A DNA stretch of 64,000 nucleotides, taken from positions 434,001 through 498,000 of the forward strand of contig NZ_JAMBOK010000001.1 of the NCBI RefSeq assembly GCF_023715585.1, written 5' to 3'. Positions 54,605 through 63,214 of the stretch are shown here, piece by piece. Numbering within the stretch: position 1 is the stretch's first letter; the number at the start of each line of letters is the position of its first letter. The notes under the pieces were generated by a model, which was not told the DNA's origin, searched no databases, and saw only the letters and a list, made by a program, of their open reading frames with translations. A program made the translations under genes and the position numbers. This DNA comes from Sporosarcina luteola. Lineage in GTDB: Bacteria; Bacillota; Bacilli; Bacillales_A; Planococcaceae.

Positions 54605-54696
54605 ACAGGAAGCCTTTCGTCAGGTCATTCACTTTAGTGTGACTCTTCGAGGTAAGACAAAGCCTGATAAGTCAAGTGATATAGCGGTTTTTAAGA

Positions 54697-54733
54697 AAAA
54701 AGATCCGTTTTTGACGGGTCTTTTATTTTTTTT
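54697..54733 (+). terminator. Rho-independent terminator after spoIVA
   Basis: Arms AAAAGATCCG and CGGGTCTTTT with one G-T pair, 7-nt loop, T-rich tail. Between it and hbs lies a 160-bp leader that contains one nested hairpin (AGCTC/GAGCT with TGGC/GCCA inside, 54825-54858) and no gene. Confidence 0.85.
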
Positions 54734-54895
54734 CCGAAATAATCCTGAAAAGGCGTATAAACGTTGTTAATATTGTTGCGCCGCGGTTTTTAGTATGTTA
54801 CTCTTTTTACAGTGTTCAAAGAAAAGCTCCAGGTGGCGTTTTGCTGCCAGCTAGAGCTGGACAAAGACTATAACCTTTGAGAGGAGGTGAATGGT

Positions 54896-55168
54896 GTGAA
54901 CAAAACAGAATTGATCAACTCAGTTGCCGAAGCGGCAGGTCTGACGAAAAAAGATGCTACTAAAGCGGTTGAAGCTGTATTCGATACAATCCAATCTACA
55001 CTTGCAAATGGTGACAAGGTACAATTGATCGGATTCGGTAACTTCGAGGTGCGTGAGCGTGCTGCCCGTAAAGGCCGCAACCCACAATCAGGTGAAGAAA
55101 TCGAAATCGCAGCAAGCAAAGTTCCTGCGTTCAAAGCAGGTAAAGCGCTTAAAGATGCTGTTAAGTAA
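54896..55168 (+). CDS. hbs: DNA-binding protein HU
   Basis: 90 residues from GTG 54896, preceded by the very strong AGAGGAGGTGA. The complete HU fold: [45 protein letters not shown] (DNA-binding arms) and [15 protein letters not shown]. It wraps and bends DNA without sequence specificity and is the main nucleoid protein of Bacillus. A strong site and long leader fit high expression. It lies between spoIVA and folE as in B. subtilis. Confidence 0.97.
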   Translation: MNKTELINSVAEAAGLTKKDATKAVEAVFDTIQSTLANGDKVQLIGFGNFEVRERAARKGRNPQSGEEIEIAASKVPAFKAGKALKDAVK

Positions 55169-55182
55169 TCTTTAAGTTTACA

Positions 55183-55236
55183 TAGGAGCCCCTCCGCAAA
55201 TGTCTCATCGACATAAACGCGGACGGGCTCCTTTTA
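55183..55236 (+). terminator. Rho-independent terminator after hbs
   Basis: Arms GGAGCCCCTCCGC and GCGGACGGGCTCC with one C-C mismatch, long loop, TTTT tail. Confidence 0.85.
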
Positions 55237-55310
55237 GTTAAGGCTGACAAAGTGCATCCATATAACTTAGGCAGTTGCTTTACGTTCTTTTGCTCGCAAC
55301 GCTAAGATTG

Positions 55311-55345
55311 TGCTCGCGAACGCCGTTCTTCGTAACGGCGCTCGC
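55311..55345 (-). repeat. Detached core module of repeat family 1 in the folE leader
   Basis: On the minus strand the sequence begins GCGAGCGCCGTTACGAAG and ends GGCGTTCGCGAGCA. It matches the internal module of family 1 copy 1 with only a few changes, but the rest of the element is missing. It forms a strong hairpin (ACGCCGTT/AACGGCG) about 75 bp ahead of folE. Confidence 0.7.
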
Positions 55346-55417
55346 TGTACGTATTCATGCGAGTATGCTACTATCTTTGAAGGAATAGCATTAGATTGGG
55401 ATGAGGAGGAAGTCTGT

Positions 55418-55981
55418 ATGAGAGAAGTGGATCTCGGTAAGATAGAGAAAGCGGTTTCGATGATCCTTGAAGCAATAGGGGAAGACACCGAACGTGAAGG
55501 TTTGCTCGACACCCCAAAAAGGGTCGCGAAAATGTACGCAGAAGTTTTTGAGGGACTACATAAAGATCCAAAACAATATTTCGAGACGGTATTCCACGAG
55601 AACCATGATGAAGTGGTGCTTGTGAAGGACATTCCGTTCCATTCGATGTGTGAGCATCACCTTGTCCCATTCTTTGGGCATGCTCATATCGCATACATAC
55701 CGCGCGACGGGGTAGTCGCTGGACTTAGCAAATTGGCAAGGGCTGTCGAAACGACTGCGAAGCGGCCCCAGTTGCAGGAAAGGATCACATCCACTGTTGC
55801 AAATGCGATGATGGATATGCTCAATCCGATCGGCGTCTATGTCATCATTGAAGCGGAACATATGTGCATGACGATGAGAGGAATTAAAAAGCCTGGTGCA
55901 AAAACAATAACAACTGTCGCACGTGGAATCTACGAGCACGATGATGTGAAGAGAGCAGAAATTCTGTCTCTTCTGAAGTGA
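55418..55981 (+). CDS. folE: GTP cyclohydrolase I
   Basis: 187 residues from ATG 55418 (GAGGAGGAAG upstream; an upstream open frame runs into the leader hairpin). Zinc ligands Cys78 and His81 ([11 protein letters not shown]) and Cys150 ([10 protein letters not shown]) are present, with [22 protein letters not shown]. It converts GTP to dihydroneopterin triphosphate, starting folate synthesis. Called mtrA in B. subtilis and located just before mtrB, as here. Confidence 0.97.
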   Translation: MREVDLGKIEKAVSMILEAIGEDTEREGLLDTPKRVAKMYAEVFEGLHKDPKQYFETVFHENHDEVVLVKDIPFHSMCEHHLVPFFGHAHIAYIPRDGVVAGLSKLARAVETTAKRPQLQERITSTVANAMMDMLNPIGVYVIIEAEHMCMTMRGIKKPGAKTITTVARGIYEHDDVKRAEILSLLK

Positions 55982-56052
55982 TCTGATGCCTTTGCGGATC
56001 AATTCATTTCTATGATATGATGGGATGTATATGGATGACAGGAGATGAGAAC

Positions 56053-56274
56053 ATGTCACAACCTGAATTTATCATGATTAAGGCGCAAGAAGATGGAGTG
56101 AACGTCATTGGTCTCACTAGGGGCAATGACACGAAATTCCATCACACCGAAAAGTTAGATCGCGGGGAAGTGATGATTGCCCAGTTCACTGAGCATACGT
56201 CCGCAATGAAAATCCGCGGCAAAGCCGAAATCCACTCGGCACATGGTATTGTCTACAGCGATGGAAAAGAATAG
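56053..56274 (+). CDS. mtrB: Trp RNA-binding attenuation protein (TRAP)
   Basis: 73 residues from ATG 56053 (CAGGAGATGAG upstream). It aligns with B. subtilis MtrB throughout the core: [32 protein letters not shown]. The RNA-contacting residues are kept (Lys34, Lys53, Arg55, corresponding to 37, 56 and 58 in B. subtilis), as are tryptophan-pocket residues. The 11-mer ring binds GAG/UAG repeats in trp leaders when tryptophan is plentiful. The trp operon is missing from its usual place at 63.2 kb, so its targets must lie elsewhere. Confidence 0.96.
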   Translation: MSQPEFIMIKAQEDGVNVIGLTRGNDTKFHHTEKLDRGEVMIAQFTEHTSAMKIRGKAEIHSAHGIVYSDGKE

Positions 56275-56319
56275 ACATACAGGACCCTACACATATGGTC
56301 TTTGAATGGAGAACCGAAG

Positions 56320-57054
56320 ATGGACAGACAAACTATCAATCGATATATTCAAAATTATATAAGCGAAGTCGAACGTTCTATACAAGAGCCCATATTGAAC
56401 AGGGATCTTGGGAAGATGCCGCTTGACGAAGCGAAGGCGTTTTTCCTCCTCTTACCTATGTTGAACAACGAGGAGTGGACCTCTGAGATGAATATATCTG
56501 CGATTGCGGTGGGCGCTGTACATGCGGCCTTCGATATGCATGACAGAGTGGACATCTTGGACGCAACGTCAAAGGAGCAACAACTGATGGTCCTCTCCGG
56601 AGATCATTTCAGCGGCATCCATTATCGTTTATTGTCATCGCTTCCAGACTTCCAGCTCATTACTTCCATGTCGGAAATGATTGGGCATATAAATGAGACA
56701 AAAACAAATCTGTTAATGGAAGACAATGATGGAATTGAGTTGCTGATCGACTCGATGATCAGCATAGAATCGGGATGTATCGTTGAGTTTCAAAACAGAT
56801 ATGGCTTAACTAGATATTCAGAAATTGCCGAAACGGCACTGGGTCTTATCTGGTTTTTCAAGAAGTTGATGAAAGATCCGGCCGTCGAGCAAGTATGGGC
56901 GGGAAATAGGATTAAAAAAACCGCTGTTGAAGATGCGATTTCCATTTTAACTTCGAGGTTGCAAAATCACCTAGCAGAAGCGGGATTTTTGACCCCGTTC
57001 TTAAGGCAGGAAATCCATAGGTTTGCAACACCACTCTTGGGCAAGCCTATTTAG
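56320..57054 (+). CDS. hepS: Heptaprenyl diphosphate synthase component I
   Basis: 244 residues from ATG 56320 (ATGGAGA upstream); TTG 56302 is in frame but less suitable. Helical protein with DEAKAFFLLLPMLN, HAAFDMHDRVDI, VLSGDHFSGIHYRLLSSL, typical of HepS/HepA. It is the small, non-catalytic subunit that with HepT makes the C35 isoprenoid chain of menaquinone-7. Order hepS-menG-hepT matches B. subtilis. Sequence conservation in this subunit is generally low, so recognition leans on context too. Confidence 0.9.
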   Translation: MDRQTINRYIQNYISEVERSIQEPILNRDLGKMPLDEAKAFFLLLPMLNNEEWTSEMNISAIAVGAVHAAFDMHDRVDILDATSKEQQLMVLSGDHFSGIHYRLLSSLPDFQLITSMSEMIGHINETKTNLLMEDNDGIELLIDSMISIESGCIVEFQNRYGLTRYSEIAETALGLIWFFKKLMKDPAVEQVWAGNRIKKTAVEDAISILTSRLQNHLAEAGFLTPFLRQEIHRFATPLLGKPI

Positions 57055-57072
57055 AGAAAGAAGGGAAGACAT

Positions 57073-57768
57073 ATGGGGACGTCCAAAGAAGAGAAAGTCC
57101 ATCACGTCTTTGAGAAGATCGCCGTTGATTATGATAAGATGAATTCCGTCATAAGTTTCAACCAACATATAAAATGGCGAGACGATATTATGAAACGAAT
57201 GAATGTCCAAAAAGGATCCAGCGCATTGGATGTTTGCTGCGGAACAGCAGATTGGACAATCTCCTTGGCCGAGGCTGTAGGACCGGAAGGAAAAGTGACC
57301 GGTCTAGACTTTAGTGAGAGCATGCTTGCGTCCGGAAGGCCGAAAGTCGCCAAATACGAAAACGTTGATCTAGTTCAAGGGAACGCAATGGAGTTGCCAT
57401 TCCCTGATAATAGCTTCGACTATGTGACGATCGGATTCGGTCTACGCAACGTTCCTGATTATGGACAAGTGCTGAAGGAAATGCACCGGGTCTTGAAACC
57501 GGGTGGTATGGCTGCGTGCCTGGAGACTTCGCAAACGGAGATCCCGGTATACAGGCAATTATTCCGCTTTTATTTTAAGTTCATTATGCCTTTATTCGGC
57601 AAGATTTTCGCTAAGAGTTACAGAGAGTATTCATGGCTGCAAGAATCGGCGGATGATTTTCCGGGATCAAAGCAGCTTGCACAAATGTTCGTAGATGCCG
57701 GTTTTCATGATGTATCTTTTAAGAAGTACAGCGGTGGGGCTGCAGCCGGGCACATCGCGTTCAAATAA
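57073..57768 (+). CDS. menG: Demethylmenaquinone methyltransferase
   Basis: 231 residues from ATG 57073 (AGAAGGGAAG upstream). UbiE/MenG family methyltransferase: [24 protein letters not shown] motif [25 protein letters not shown], the FGLRNVPD motif and MHRVLKPGG. It carries out the last step of menaquinone synthesis. Also named menH or ubiE in older Bacillus annotation. In an operon with hepS and hepT. Confidence 0.95.
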   Translation: MGTSKEEKVHHVFEKIAVDYDKMNSVISFNQHIKWRDDIMKRMNVQKGSSALDVCCGTADWTISLAEAVGPEGKVTGLDFSESMLASGRPKVAKYENVDLVQGNAMELPFPDNSFDYVTIGFGLRNVPDYGQVLKEMHRVLKPGGMAACLETSQTEIPVYRQLFRFYFKFIMPLFGKIFAKSYREYSWLQESADDFPGSKQLAQMFVDAGFHDVSFKKYSGGAAAGHIAFK

Positions 57769-57793
57769 TTGCAAGTAGGGGAAGGTAATCGTC

Positions 57794-58768
57794 TTGGAGA
57801 AATTGAAGTTAATGTCGCTTTACGCAGATTTCCGAAAGGATCTTTCATTCATTGAAAAAGAACTAGAACGATCCGTCGATTCCTCTTCCCCGGTCATTCG
57901 GCAAGCCTCCCTCCTGCTCCTGCGGGCAGGCGGAAAAAGGATACGTCCGATATTTGTCATCCTTTCATCCAAGTTCGGTGAATATTCGATGGAAAATGTG
58001 GCGAAAGTGGCAGTATCCTTGGAATTGATCCATATGGCGTCCCTTGTTCATGATGATGTCATCGACGATTCCGACTTCCGCCGAGGCTTTGAGACAGTGA
58101 AGGCAAGGTGGAATAACAGGATTGCCATGTATACCGGCGACTACATCTTTTCGCGTGCGCTCGTCTCAATCGGCGAAATTGAAATGCCTGCTGTTCATCA
58201 ACTGCTTGCTGAAACGATGCTGGAGATCTGTAAAGGTGAAATCATCCAATTTGAATACCAGCAAAAAACGGATCAGACATTCCGTGACTACCTGCGCCGC
58301 ATCAAAAGGAAAACGGCGTTATTGCTTTCATCCAGCTGTGAATTGGGGGCGCTTGTCTCCCATGCAAGCCCGGATGTTGTCGGTAAGCTGAAACGATTCG
58401 GCTATTTTGCGGGAATGGCTTTCCAAATTGTAGATGATATACTCGATATCACATCGACAGATGAAAAACTCGGCAAACCTGCCGGCAGTGATCTGTTAAA
58501 TGGACATTTGACGTTGCCGACGCTATACATAAAAGATGATCCCGAATTCCAGCCATTCCTGTACCGTTCATTTGACGGTTCATTGACGGAAGAGGAGCGG
58601 AGCCGGATGCTCACCTATATCCGAGAATCCGGCGCGATAGAAAAATCACAGCAAGTGAGCGATATGTACTTGAGGAAAGCGATAGCGGAAGTGGAGTCAT
58701 TGCCGGATAATGAAGCAAAGAAGTCACTGCTGCAAATTGCGGACTTCCTCGGAAAAAGAAAGTTCTGA
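57794..58768 (+). CDS. hepT: Heptaprenyl diphosphate synthase component II
   Basis: 324 residues from TTG 57794 (GGGGAAGG upstream). Trans-prenyltransferase: RAGGKRIRPIFVIL, first aspartate-rich motif in LVHDDVIDDSDFRRG, second in FQIVDDILDITST, and GHLTLPTLY. It adds four isopentenyl units to farnesyl diphosphate, together with HepS. The product is attached to the naphthoquinone ring for respiratory menaquinone-7. Confidence 0.96.
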   Translation: MEKLKLMSLYADFRKDLSFIEKELERSVDSSSPVIRQASLLLLRAGGKRIRPIFVILSSKFGEYSMENVAKVAVSLELIHMASLVHDDVIDDSDFRRGFETVKARWNNRIAMYTGDYIFSRALVSIGEIEMPAVHQLLAETMLEICKGEIIQFEYQQKTDQTFRDYLRRIKRKTALLLSSSCELGALVSHASPDVVGKLKRFGYFAGMAFQIVDDILDITSTDEKLGKPAGSDLLNGHLTLPTLYIKDDPEFQPFLYRSFDGSLTEEERSRMLTYIRESGAIEKSQQVSDMYLRKAIAEVESLPDNEAKKSLLQIADFLGKRKF

Positions 58769-58856
58769 GCAACAGCCTACCAGTTGAAAGATCGTGTCCC
58801 GAGTGGTACGATCAGTAAGGATAAAATTCCATACATACGTGAAGGAGTGTTTATAA

Positions 58857-59303
58857 ATGGAAAAAACATTTTTAATGGTTAAACCTGATGGCGTTCAACG
58901 TAATTTGATCGGTGAAATTGTAAACCGTTTCGAAAGCAAAGGGTTCACATTGGTTGGCGCTAAATTGATGCAAATCAGCCAAGAGCTTGCTGAACAGCAT
59001 TATGGCGAACATAAGGAGCGTCCTTTCTTTGGGGAGCTTGTAGACTTCATCACTTCCGGACCAGTTTTCGCAATGGTTTGGGAAGGTGAAAACGTAATCT
59101 CGACTGCACGCTTAATGATGGGTGCGACAAATCCGAAAGAATCTGCACCAGGCACAATCCGCGGCGATTTCGCTGTCACTGTCGGCAAAAACATCATCCA
59201 CGGTTCAGATTCACCTGAATCAGCTGTTCGTGAAATCGGTCTTTTCTTCAAAGAAGAAGAACTCGTCAACTATGACAAATCAATGGTAAGCTGGATCAAC
59301 TAA
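58857..59303 (+). CDS. ndk: Nucleoside diphosphate kinase
   Basis: 148 residues from ATG 58857 (GTGAAGGAGTG upstream). [45 protein letters not shown] and the phosphohistidine His115 in [11 protein letters not shown]. It balances nucleoside triphosphates. Same place as in B. subtilis, ahead of cheR and aroF. A terminator and repeat family 1 copy 4 follow. Confidence 0.97.
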   Translation: MEKTFLMVKPDGVQRNLIGEIVNRFESKGFTLVGAKLMQISQELAEQHYGEHKERPFFGELVDFITSGPVFAMVWEGENVISTARLMMGATNPKESAPGTIRGDFAVTVGKNIIHGSDSPESAVREIGLFFKEEELVNYDKSMVSWIN

Positions 59304-59317
59304 TAAATATTTATAAA

Positions 59318-59350
59318 CAGCCTAGCGGTCAAATGCTTGGCTGTTTTTAT
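59318..59350 (+). terminator. Rho-independent terminator after ndk
   Basis: Arms ACAGCCTAGC and GCTTGGCTGT (one mismatch), 8-nt loop, T5 tail. Confidence 0.82.
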
Positions 59351-59400
59351 TTATTATTATTCATTATTTAATACTGATGACCTAACAGGTTTATAGTAAG

Positions 59401-59572
59401 GATTGAAGCGGAAGACGGCGACTCCAGCGAAAGCCGTCAAGGAGAACGGCTTTTGCGATCAAAAGCGAAGCGTTGGGAGCAGGCTGCCTTAATTTCTGCA
59501 AAAGGCGCAGAAATACGGCAAATCGAACCTTGCGCTGTTCGATTGGAAAGCGTCCGTCTGAAGCGTAAATCC
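59401..59572 (+). repeat. Interspersed repeat family 1, copy 4
   Basis: About 172 bp, starting GATTGAAGCGGAAGACGGCG and ending GTCCGTCTGAAGCGTAAAT. It contains GCGAAAGCCGTCAAGGAG, CTTAATTTCTGCAAAAGGCG, CAGAAATACGGCAAATCGAA and the AATCGAAC/GTTCGATT hairpin. It fills the 309-bp gap between ndk and cheR and ends three bases before the extended -10 of cheR. Confidence 0.88.
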
Positions 59573-59574
59573 TA

Positions 59575-59583
59575 TGGTATAAT
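59575..59583 (+). promoter_or_regulatory. Extended -10 promoter of cheR at a repeat boundary
   Basis: TGG then a perfect TATAAT (59578-59583), 30 bp before the cheR start. No good -35 is present; upstream bases belong to repeat copy 4. Confidence 0.6.
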
Positions 59584-59612
59584 AGGGAAAAAGAGTACCA
59601 GGGGGATTAATC

Positions 59613-60383
59613 ATGTCAGATTACATCGATTTCATATCGAAAATAAAGAAGAAGACCGGAATCGACTTATCACTATACAAAGAGGCCCAAATGAAAAGAA
59701 GGCTTACCTCCCTATACGAGAAATTGGGATTCCATAACTTTACCGACTATTATTCGGCCATACATAATGATAAACAGCTCCTGAACGAATTCCTCGATAG
59801 AATGACAATCAATGTCTCGGAATTCTACCGGAACGCCCAGCGTTGGGATGTCCTCGACAAGAAAATCTTCCCCATGCTGTTAGCCCGAAACAAAAATCTG
59901 AAAATATGGAGTGCAGCCTGTTCCACAGGGGAAGAACCATATTCCCTCGCCATGGTCCTATCATCTCACTTGCCATTGCGGGATATTTCGATTTTAGCTA
60001 CGGATCTCGATGCGGGGGTATTGGAACGTGCAAAGGTCGGCCTTTACCAAGAACGGTCTTTGAAAGAAGTTCCTAAACCTATCTTGGACAAGTATTTTGT
60101 CAATGAAGGACAGCACTACCAAGTGAAGGATGAAATTAAACAGACAGTCCAATTTAAACAGCAAAACCTTTTAGGCGATCCCTATGGTACAGGTTTTGAC
60201 CTTATTGTGTGCAGGAATGTGATGATTTACTTTACAGAAGAGGCAAAAGACCAAATTTACACCGATTTTTCAAAAGCACTGGCTCCAGGTGGAATACTGT
60301 TCGTCGGGAGCACCGAACAGATATTTAATCCATCTAAATACGGCTTTGAATCCGTGGAGACATTCTTTTACAGAAAGCTTTAG
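59613..60383 (+). CDS. cheR: Chemotaxis receptor methyltransferase CheR
   Basis: 256 residues from ATG 59613 (CCAGGGGGAT upstream). The N-terminal helical domain ([17 protein letters not shown]) is followed by the SAM-binding domain with [30 protein letters not shown], and [16 protein letters not shown]. It methylates glutamates on chemoreceptors for adaptation. Isolated from other che genes but in the same place as in B. subtilis (ndk, cheR, aroF). It implies a motile organism, in line with the PilZ motor brake upstream. Confidence 0.96.
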   Translation: MSDYIDFISKIKKKTGIDLSLYKEAQMKRRLTSLYEKLGFHNFTDYYSAIHNDKQLLNEFLDRMTINVSEFYRNAQRWDVLDKKIFPMLLARNKNLKIWSAACSTGEEPYSLAMVLSSHLPLRDISILATDLDAGVLERAKVGLYQERSLKEVPKPILDKYFVNEGQHYQVKDEIKQTVQFKQQNLLGDPYGTGFDLIVCRNVMIYFTEEAKDQIYTDFSKALAPGGILFVGSTEQIFNPSKYGFESVETFFYRKL

Positions 60384-60411
60384 TGAATAGCAGTTTATAG
60401 CAATTATCCTT

Positions 60412-60439
60412 TAAATCCGGAAAATATCCGGATTTTTTC
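60412..60439 (+). terminator. Rho-independent terminator after cheR
   Basis: Perfect 8-bp stem AATCCGGA/TCCGGATT, 5-nt loop, T6 tail. Confidence 0.9.
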
Positions 60440-60459
60440 ATTAATACCTATAGTCAAAA

Positions 60460-60487
60460 TTGTTTTAGTTTGATAAAGTGCTATGAA
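60460..60487 (+). promoter_or_regulatory. Candidate promoter of the aroF operon
   Basis: TTGTTT (60460-60465), 16-bp spacer, TATGAA (60482-60487) with TGC extended -10. 49 bp ahead of aroF. Confidence 0.45.
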
Positions 60488-60535
60488 ACGGATGTTTACT
60501 CCATCCTTAAGAAAAGAGATAAAGGAGGAAATGAA

Positions 60536-61717
60536 ATGAGGTTTTTTACAGCTGGCGAGTCACATGGACCACAATTGACAGCCATTATTGAAGGATTGCC
60601 TGCTCAAATGCCATTGACGGCAGAAATGATAAACAATGAATTGAAAAGGCGTCAAGGTGGGCATGGGCGTGGCCGTCGGATGCAAATAGAAAAAGACCAG
60701 GTGCTTATCACATCCGGTGTACGTCATGGGAAGACGCTCGGGTCGCCTGTTACGCTGACTGTCGTCAATGACGACTGGAAGCATTGGACAAGAATCATGG
60801 GAGTCGAACCATTGGCGGAAGACATGAATCCTCAAGACGTCAAAAGACAGATCACAAGACCACGGCCGGGGCATGCGGATCTTGTCGGCGGCATGAAGTA
60901 CGGACACCGTGATCTACGGAATGTGTTGGAACGATCCTCTGCGAGAGAGACGACGATGCGCGTGGCGGTGGGTGCTGTAGCTAAACAGTTTCTTCATCAA
61001 CTAGGCATCCGGACTGTCGCTCATGTAACGGAAATCGGCGGGATTACAACCGATCCGGACGCTTATTCGGGACTTACAATGGATGAACTGCGAGTGATTG
61101 TCGAAAACGATCCAGTCTATTGCGCAGATCAGGGAGCATCAGCCCGGATGGTTGCTGCCATTGATGACATTAAAGGACGTGGAGACACGCTTGGAGGGGT
61201 CGTGGAGGTCATTGTGGAAGGATGCCCGCCAGGTATAGGAAGCTACGTACAGTTCGATCGCAAAATGGATGGAAAGCTTGCGGGAGCGATGATGAGCATC
61301 AATGCGTTCAAAGGGGTTGAATTCGGTTTGGGCTTTAAAATGGCGCAAAAACCTGGCAGTGAGGTTCATGATGAAATTGCCTGGTCAGAAGAGCTCGGCT
61401 ACTACCGCAAGTCAAATCGGCTTGGTGGTCTGGAAGGCGGTATGACGACAGGCATGCCGATTGTCATCCGAGGCGTCATGAAACCGATTCCGACATTGTA
61501 TAAGCCGCTTGAAAGCGTGGATATCGATACGAAAGAACCATTCGTAGCAACAATCGAAAGATCGGATCCTTGTGCGGTGCCGGCAGCTTCTGTCGTTGCG
61601 GAGCACGTTATTGCGACTGAAATGGCAAAAGCGATCATGGAGGAATTCCGTTCAGATACGATTGAAGGCTTGAAGGAAGAAATTGAACGATACCGAGACT
61701 ATGTAAAGGGGTTTTGA
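60536..61717 (+). CDS. aroF: Chorismate synthase
   Basis: 393 residues from ATG 60536 (AAAGGAGGAAATG upstream; the longer frame has no site). [65 protein letters not shown] and the C-terminal [16 protein letters not shown] are the chorismate synthase signatures. Reduced FMN is its cofactor. It makes chorismate from EPSP, the branch point for Phe, Tyr, Trp, folate and menaquinone. One base separates it from aroB. Confidence 0.97.
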   Translation: MRFFTAGESHGPQLTAIIEGLPAQMPLTAEMINNELKRRQGGHGRGRRMQIEKDQVLITSGVRHGKTLGSPVTLTVVNDDWKHWTRIMGVEPLAEDMNPQDVKRQITRPRPGHADLVGGMKYGHRDLRNVLERSSARETTMRVAVGAVAKQFLHQLGIRTVAHVTEIGGITTDPDAYSGLTMDELRVIVENDPVYCADQGASARMVAAIDDIKGRGDTLGGVVEVIVEGCPPGIGSYVQFDRKMDGKLAGAMMSINAFKGVEFGLGFKMAQKPGSEVHDEIAWSEELGYYRKSNRLGGLEGGMTTGMPIVIRGVMKPIPTLYKPLESVDIDTKEPFVATIERSDPCAVPAASVVAEHVIATEMAKAIMEEFRSDTIEGLKEEIERYRDYVKGF

Positions 61718-61718
61718 T

Positions 61719-62825
61719 ATGGGGAAACTGACCGTTCAATTGCCCGATGCAAAATATGACGTGCATATTGGAGAACGTGTGTACGATTTGTTTTCATCCG
61801 ATTATAAAGACTTGTTGCAGAGCGCCGATCGGGTAGGCATCATTGCTGACAAAAATGCCGCTGACCTGCACTTGTCCGTTCTACTCGCCGCTTTACAAAA
61901 AGCGGATGTTGCACCTCTTGTAAAGATCGTCCCTTCGGGGGAAAAATGCAAAATGCAGGAAGTCTATTTCGAATGCCAATCCTATTTAATTAATAAGAAT
62001 TTCACTCGGAATTCCCTGCTCATTGCATTCGGGGGAGGGGCATGTGGGGATTTAACCGGATTCGTCGCCGCTACATACATGAGGGGGATCAGGTTTATAC
62101 AATGCCCTACGACAATTCTGGCACACGATAGTGCAGTAGGCGGCAAGACCGCCATCAATCTGCCGGAAGGGAAAAACATGGTCGGCTCTTTCCATCAGCC
62201 GGCAGCGGTACTCTTCAATACTAAGTTGTTAACAACGCTGCCGCCGCGTGAAATCCGTTCTGGAATGGCGGAATTGATCAAACATGCTTTCATTTCCGAT
62301 GAGAACTGGTCAGAAAAATTGCTGGAAGAAGGGACGTTTTCTAATCCGACGGAAGAGTGGTTAGCAGCAGAGCTTCTAAAAGGGATTCAAGTGAAGGCGA
62401 ATATCGTTGCGGAAGATGAATTCGAGCATTCGACAAGGAAATTCCTGAACTTCGGCCATACATTCGGCCATGCTGTTGAAGCCGTTTGCGGTTTCGGAGG
62501 GTTGAGTCACGGGGAATGCGTCATGATTGGAATGGCATACAGTTTCTTACTCAGTGAACAGCATGGAACGATTGAAGCAGCTTTTACAAACAAATTCATC
62601 CTGTTTGCAAAAAACAATGGATACTCGTTTGATCCTGTAGTAGAGCATTCATTTAGCAATTTCCTTGTTTACATGGAAAAAGATAAAAAAGCCTCTTTCG
62701 GCGAAATGAATTTCGTCATGTTAGAGAAGTTGGGCAAGCCTTTTGTTAAAAAGGTTTCAGCGGCGGAATGTGAACAGGCTTTTTTTGAATTGCAGAATAG
62801 AATCGGAATGGGGGAGCGGTCATGA
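61719..62825 (+). CDS. aroB: 3-dehydroquinate synthase
   Basis: 368 residues from ATG 61719, one base after aroF. NAD-dependent, metal-binding lyase: GGGACGDLTGFVAATYMRG, PTTILAHDSAVGGKTAINLPEGKN, the metal ligands Glu in GMAELIKHA, and His in LNFGHTFGHAVE and GLSHGECVMIGM. It cyclises DAHP to 3-dehydroquinate, the second shikimate step. It overlaps aroH by four bases. Confidence 0.97.
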   Translation: MGKLTVQLPDAKYDVHIGERVYDLFSSDYKDLLQSADRVGIIADKNAADLHLSVLLAALQKADVAPLVKIVPSGEKCKMQEVYFECQSYLINKNFTRNSLLIAFGGGACGDLTGFVAATYMRGIRFIQCPTTILAHDSAVGGKTAINLPEGKNMVGSFHQPAAVLFNTKLLTTLPPREIRSGMAELIKHAFISDENWSEKLLEEGTFSNPTEEWLAAELLKGIQVKANIVAEDEFEHSTRKFLNFGHTFGHAVEAVCGFGGLSHGECVMIGMAYSFLLSEQHGTIEAAFTNKFILFAKNNGYSFDPVVEHSFSNFLVYMEKDKKASFGEMNFVMLEKLGKPFVKKVSAAECEQAFFELQNRIGMGERS

Positions 62826-63187
62826 CGGTTAGAGGAATAAGAGGGGCGACTACCGTTGTCTCAGATGAAACTGACGGGGTACTCGAAGCTACAAGAACAT
62901 TGGTGCTGGAAATGGCTAGGCAAAACGGCATAGCTCCAGGCGATATTGTTTCAGTCATCGTTTCAACTACACGAGACATTGAATCGGCATTTCCTGCAAA
63001 AGCAGTCAGGACATTGGATGGATGGAAATATGTACCGGTCATGTGTACGCATGAAATGGACGTTCCGGGATCAATGCCGCTATGCATACGGATTCTTATG
63101 CATGTCAATTCTGAGACACATCAAAAGGACGTCAAGCACATTTATCAAAACGAAGCAGTGAAGTTGCGGCCAGACTTGCAAAACTAA
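62822..63187 (+). CDS. aroH: Monofunctional chorismate mutase AroH
   Basis: 121 residues from ATG 62822, overlapping aroB. The AroH fold is trimeric; the catalytic residues have the same numbers as in B. subtilis: Arg7 (VRGIRGA), Cys75 and Glu78 (MCTHEMDVPG) and Arg90 (LCIRILMHVN). It rearranges chorismate to prephenate towards Phe and Tyr. In B. subtilis trpEDCFBA follows; here the next gene, 27 bp on, is hisC. Confidence 0.97.
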   Translation: MTVRGIRGATTVVSDETDGVLEATRTLVLEMARQNGIAPGDIVSVIVSTTRDIESAFPAKAVRTLDGWKYVPVMCTHEMDVPGSMPLCIRILMHVNSETHQKDVKHIYQNEAVKLRPDLQN

Positions 63188-63214
63188 AAATACATGTAGA
63201 CCGGAGGAGTACAT

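Noticed and set aside
54760-54890. Sigma-A promoter of hbs
   Set aside because: Several TTGTTG/TATGTT pairs exist but with spacings of 12-15 bp; none was convincing.
60384-63214. TRAP-binding GAG/UAG repeats ahead of folE, aroF or hisC
   Set aside because: Leaders are short and no run of regularly spaced GAG/UAG triplets was found.
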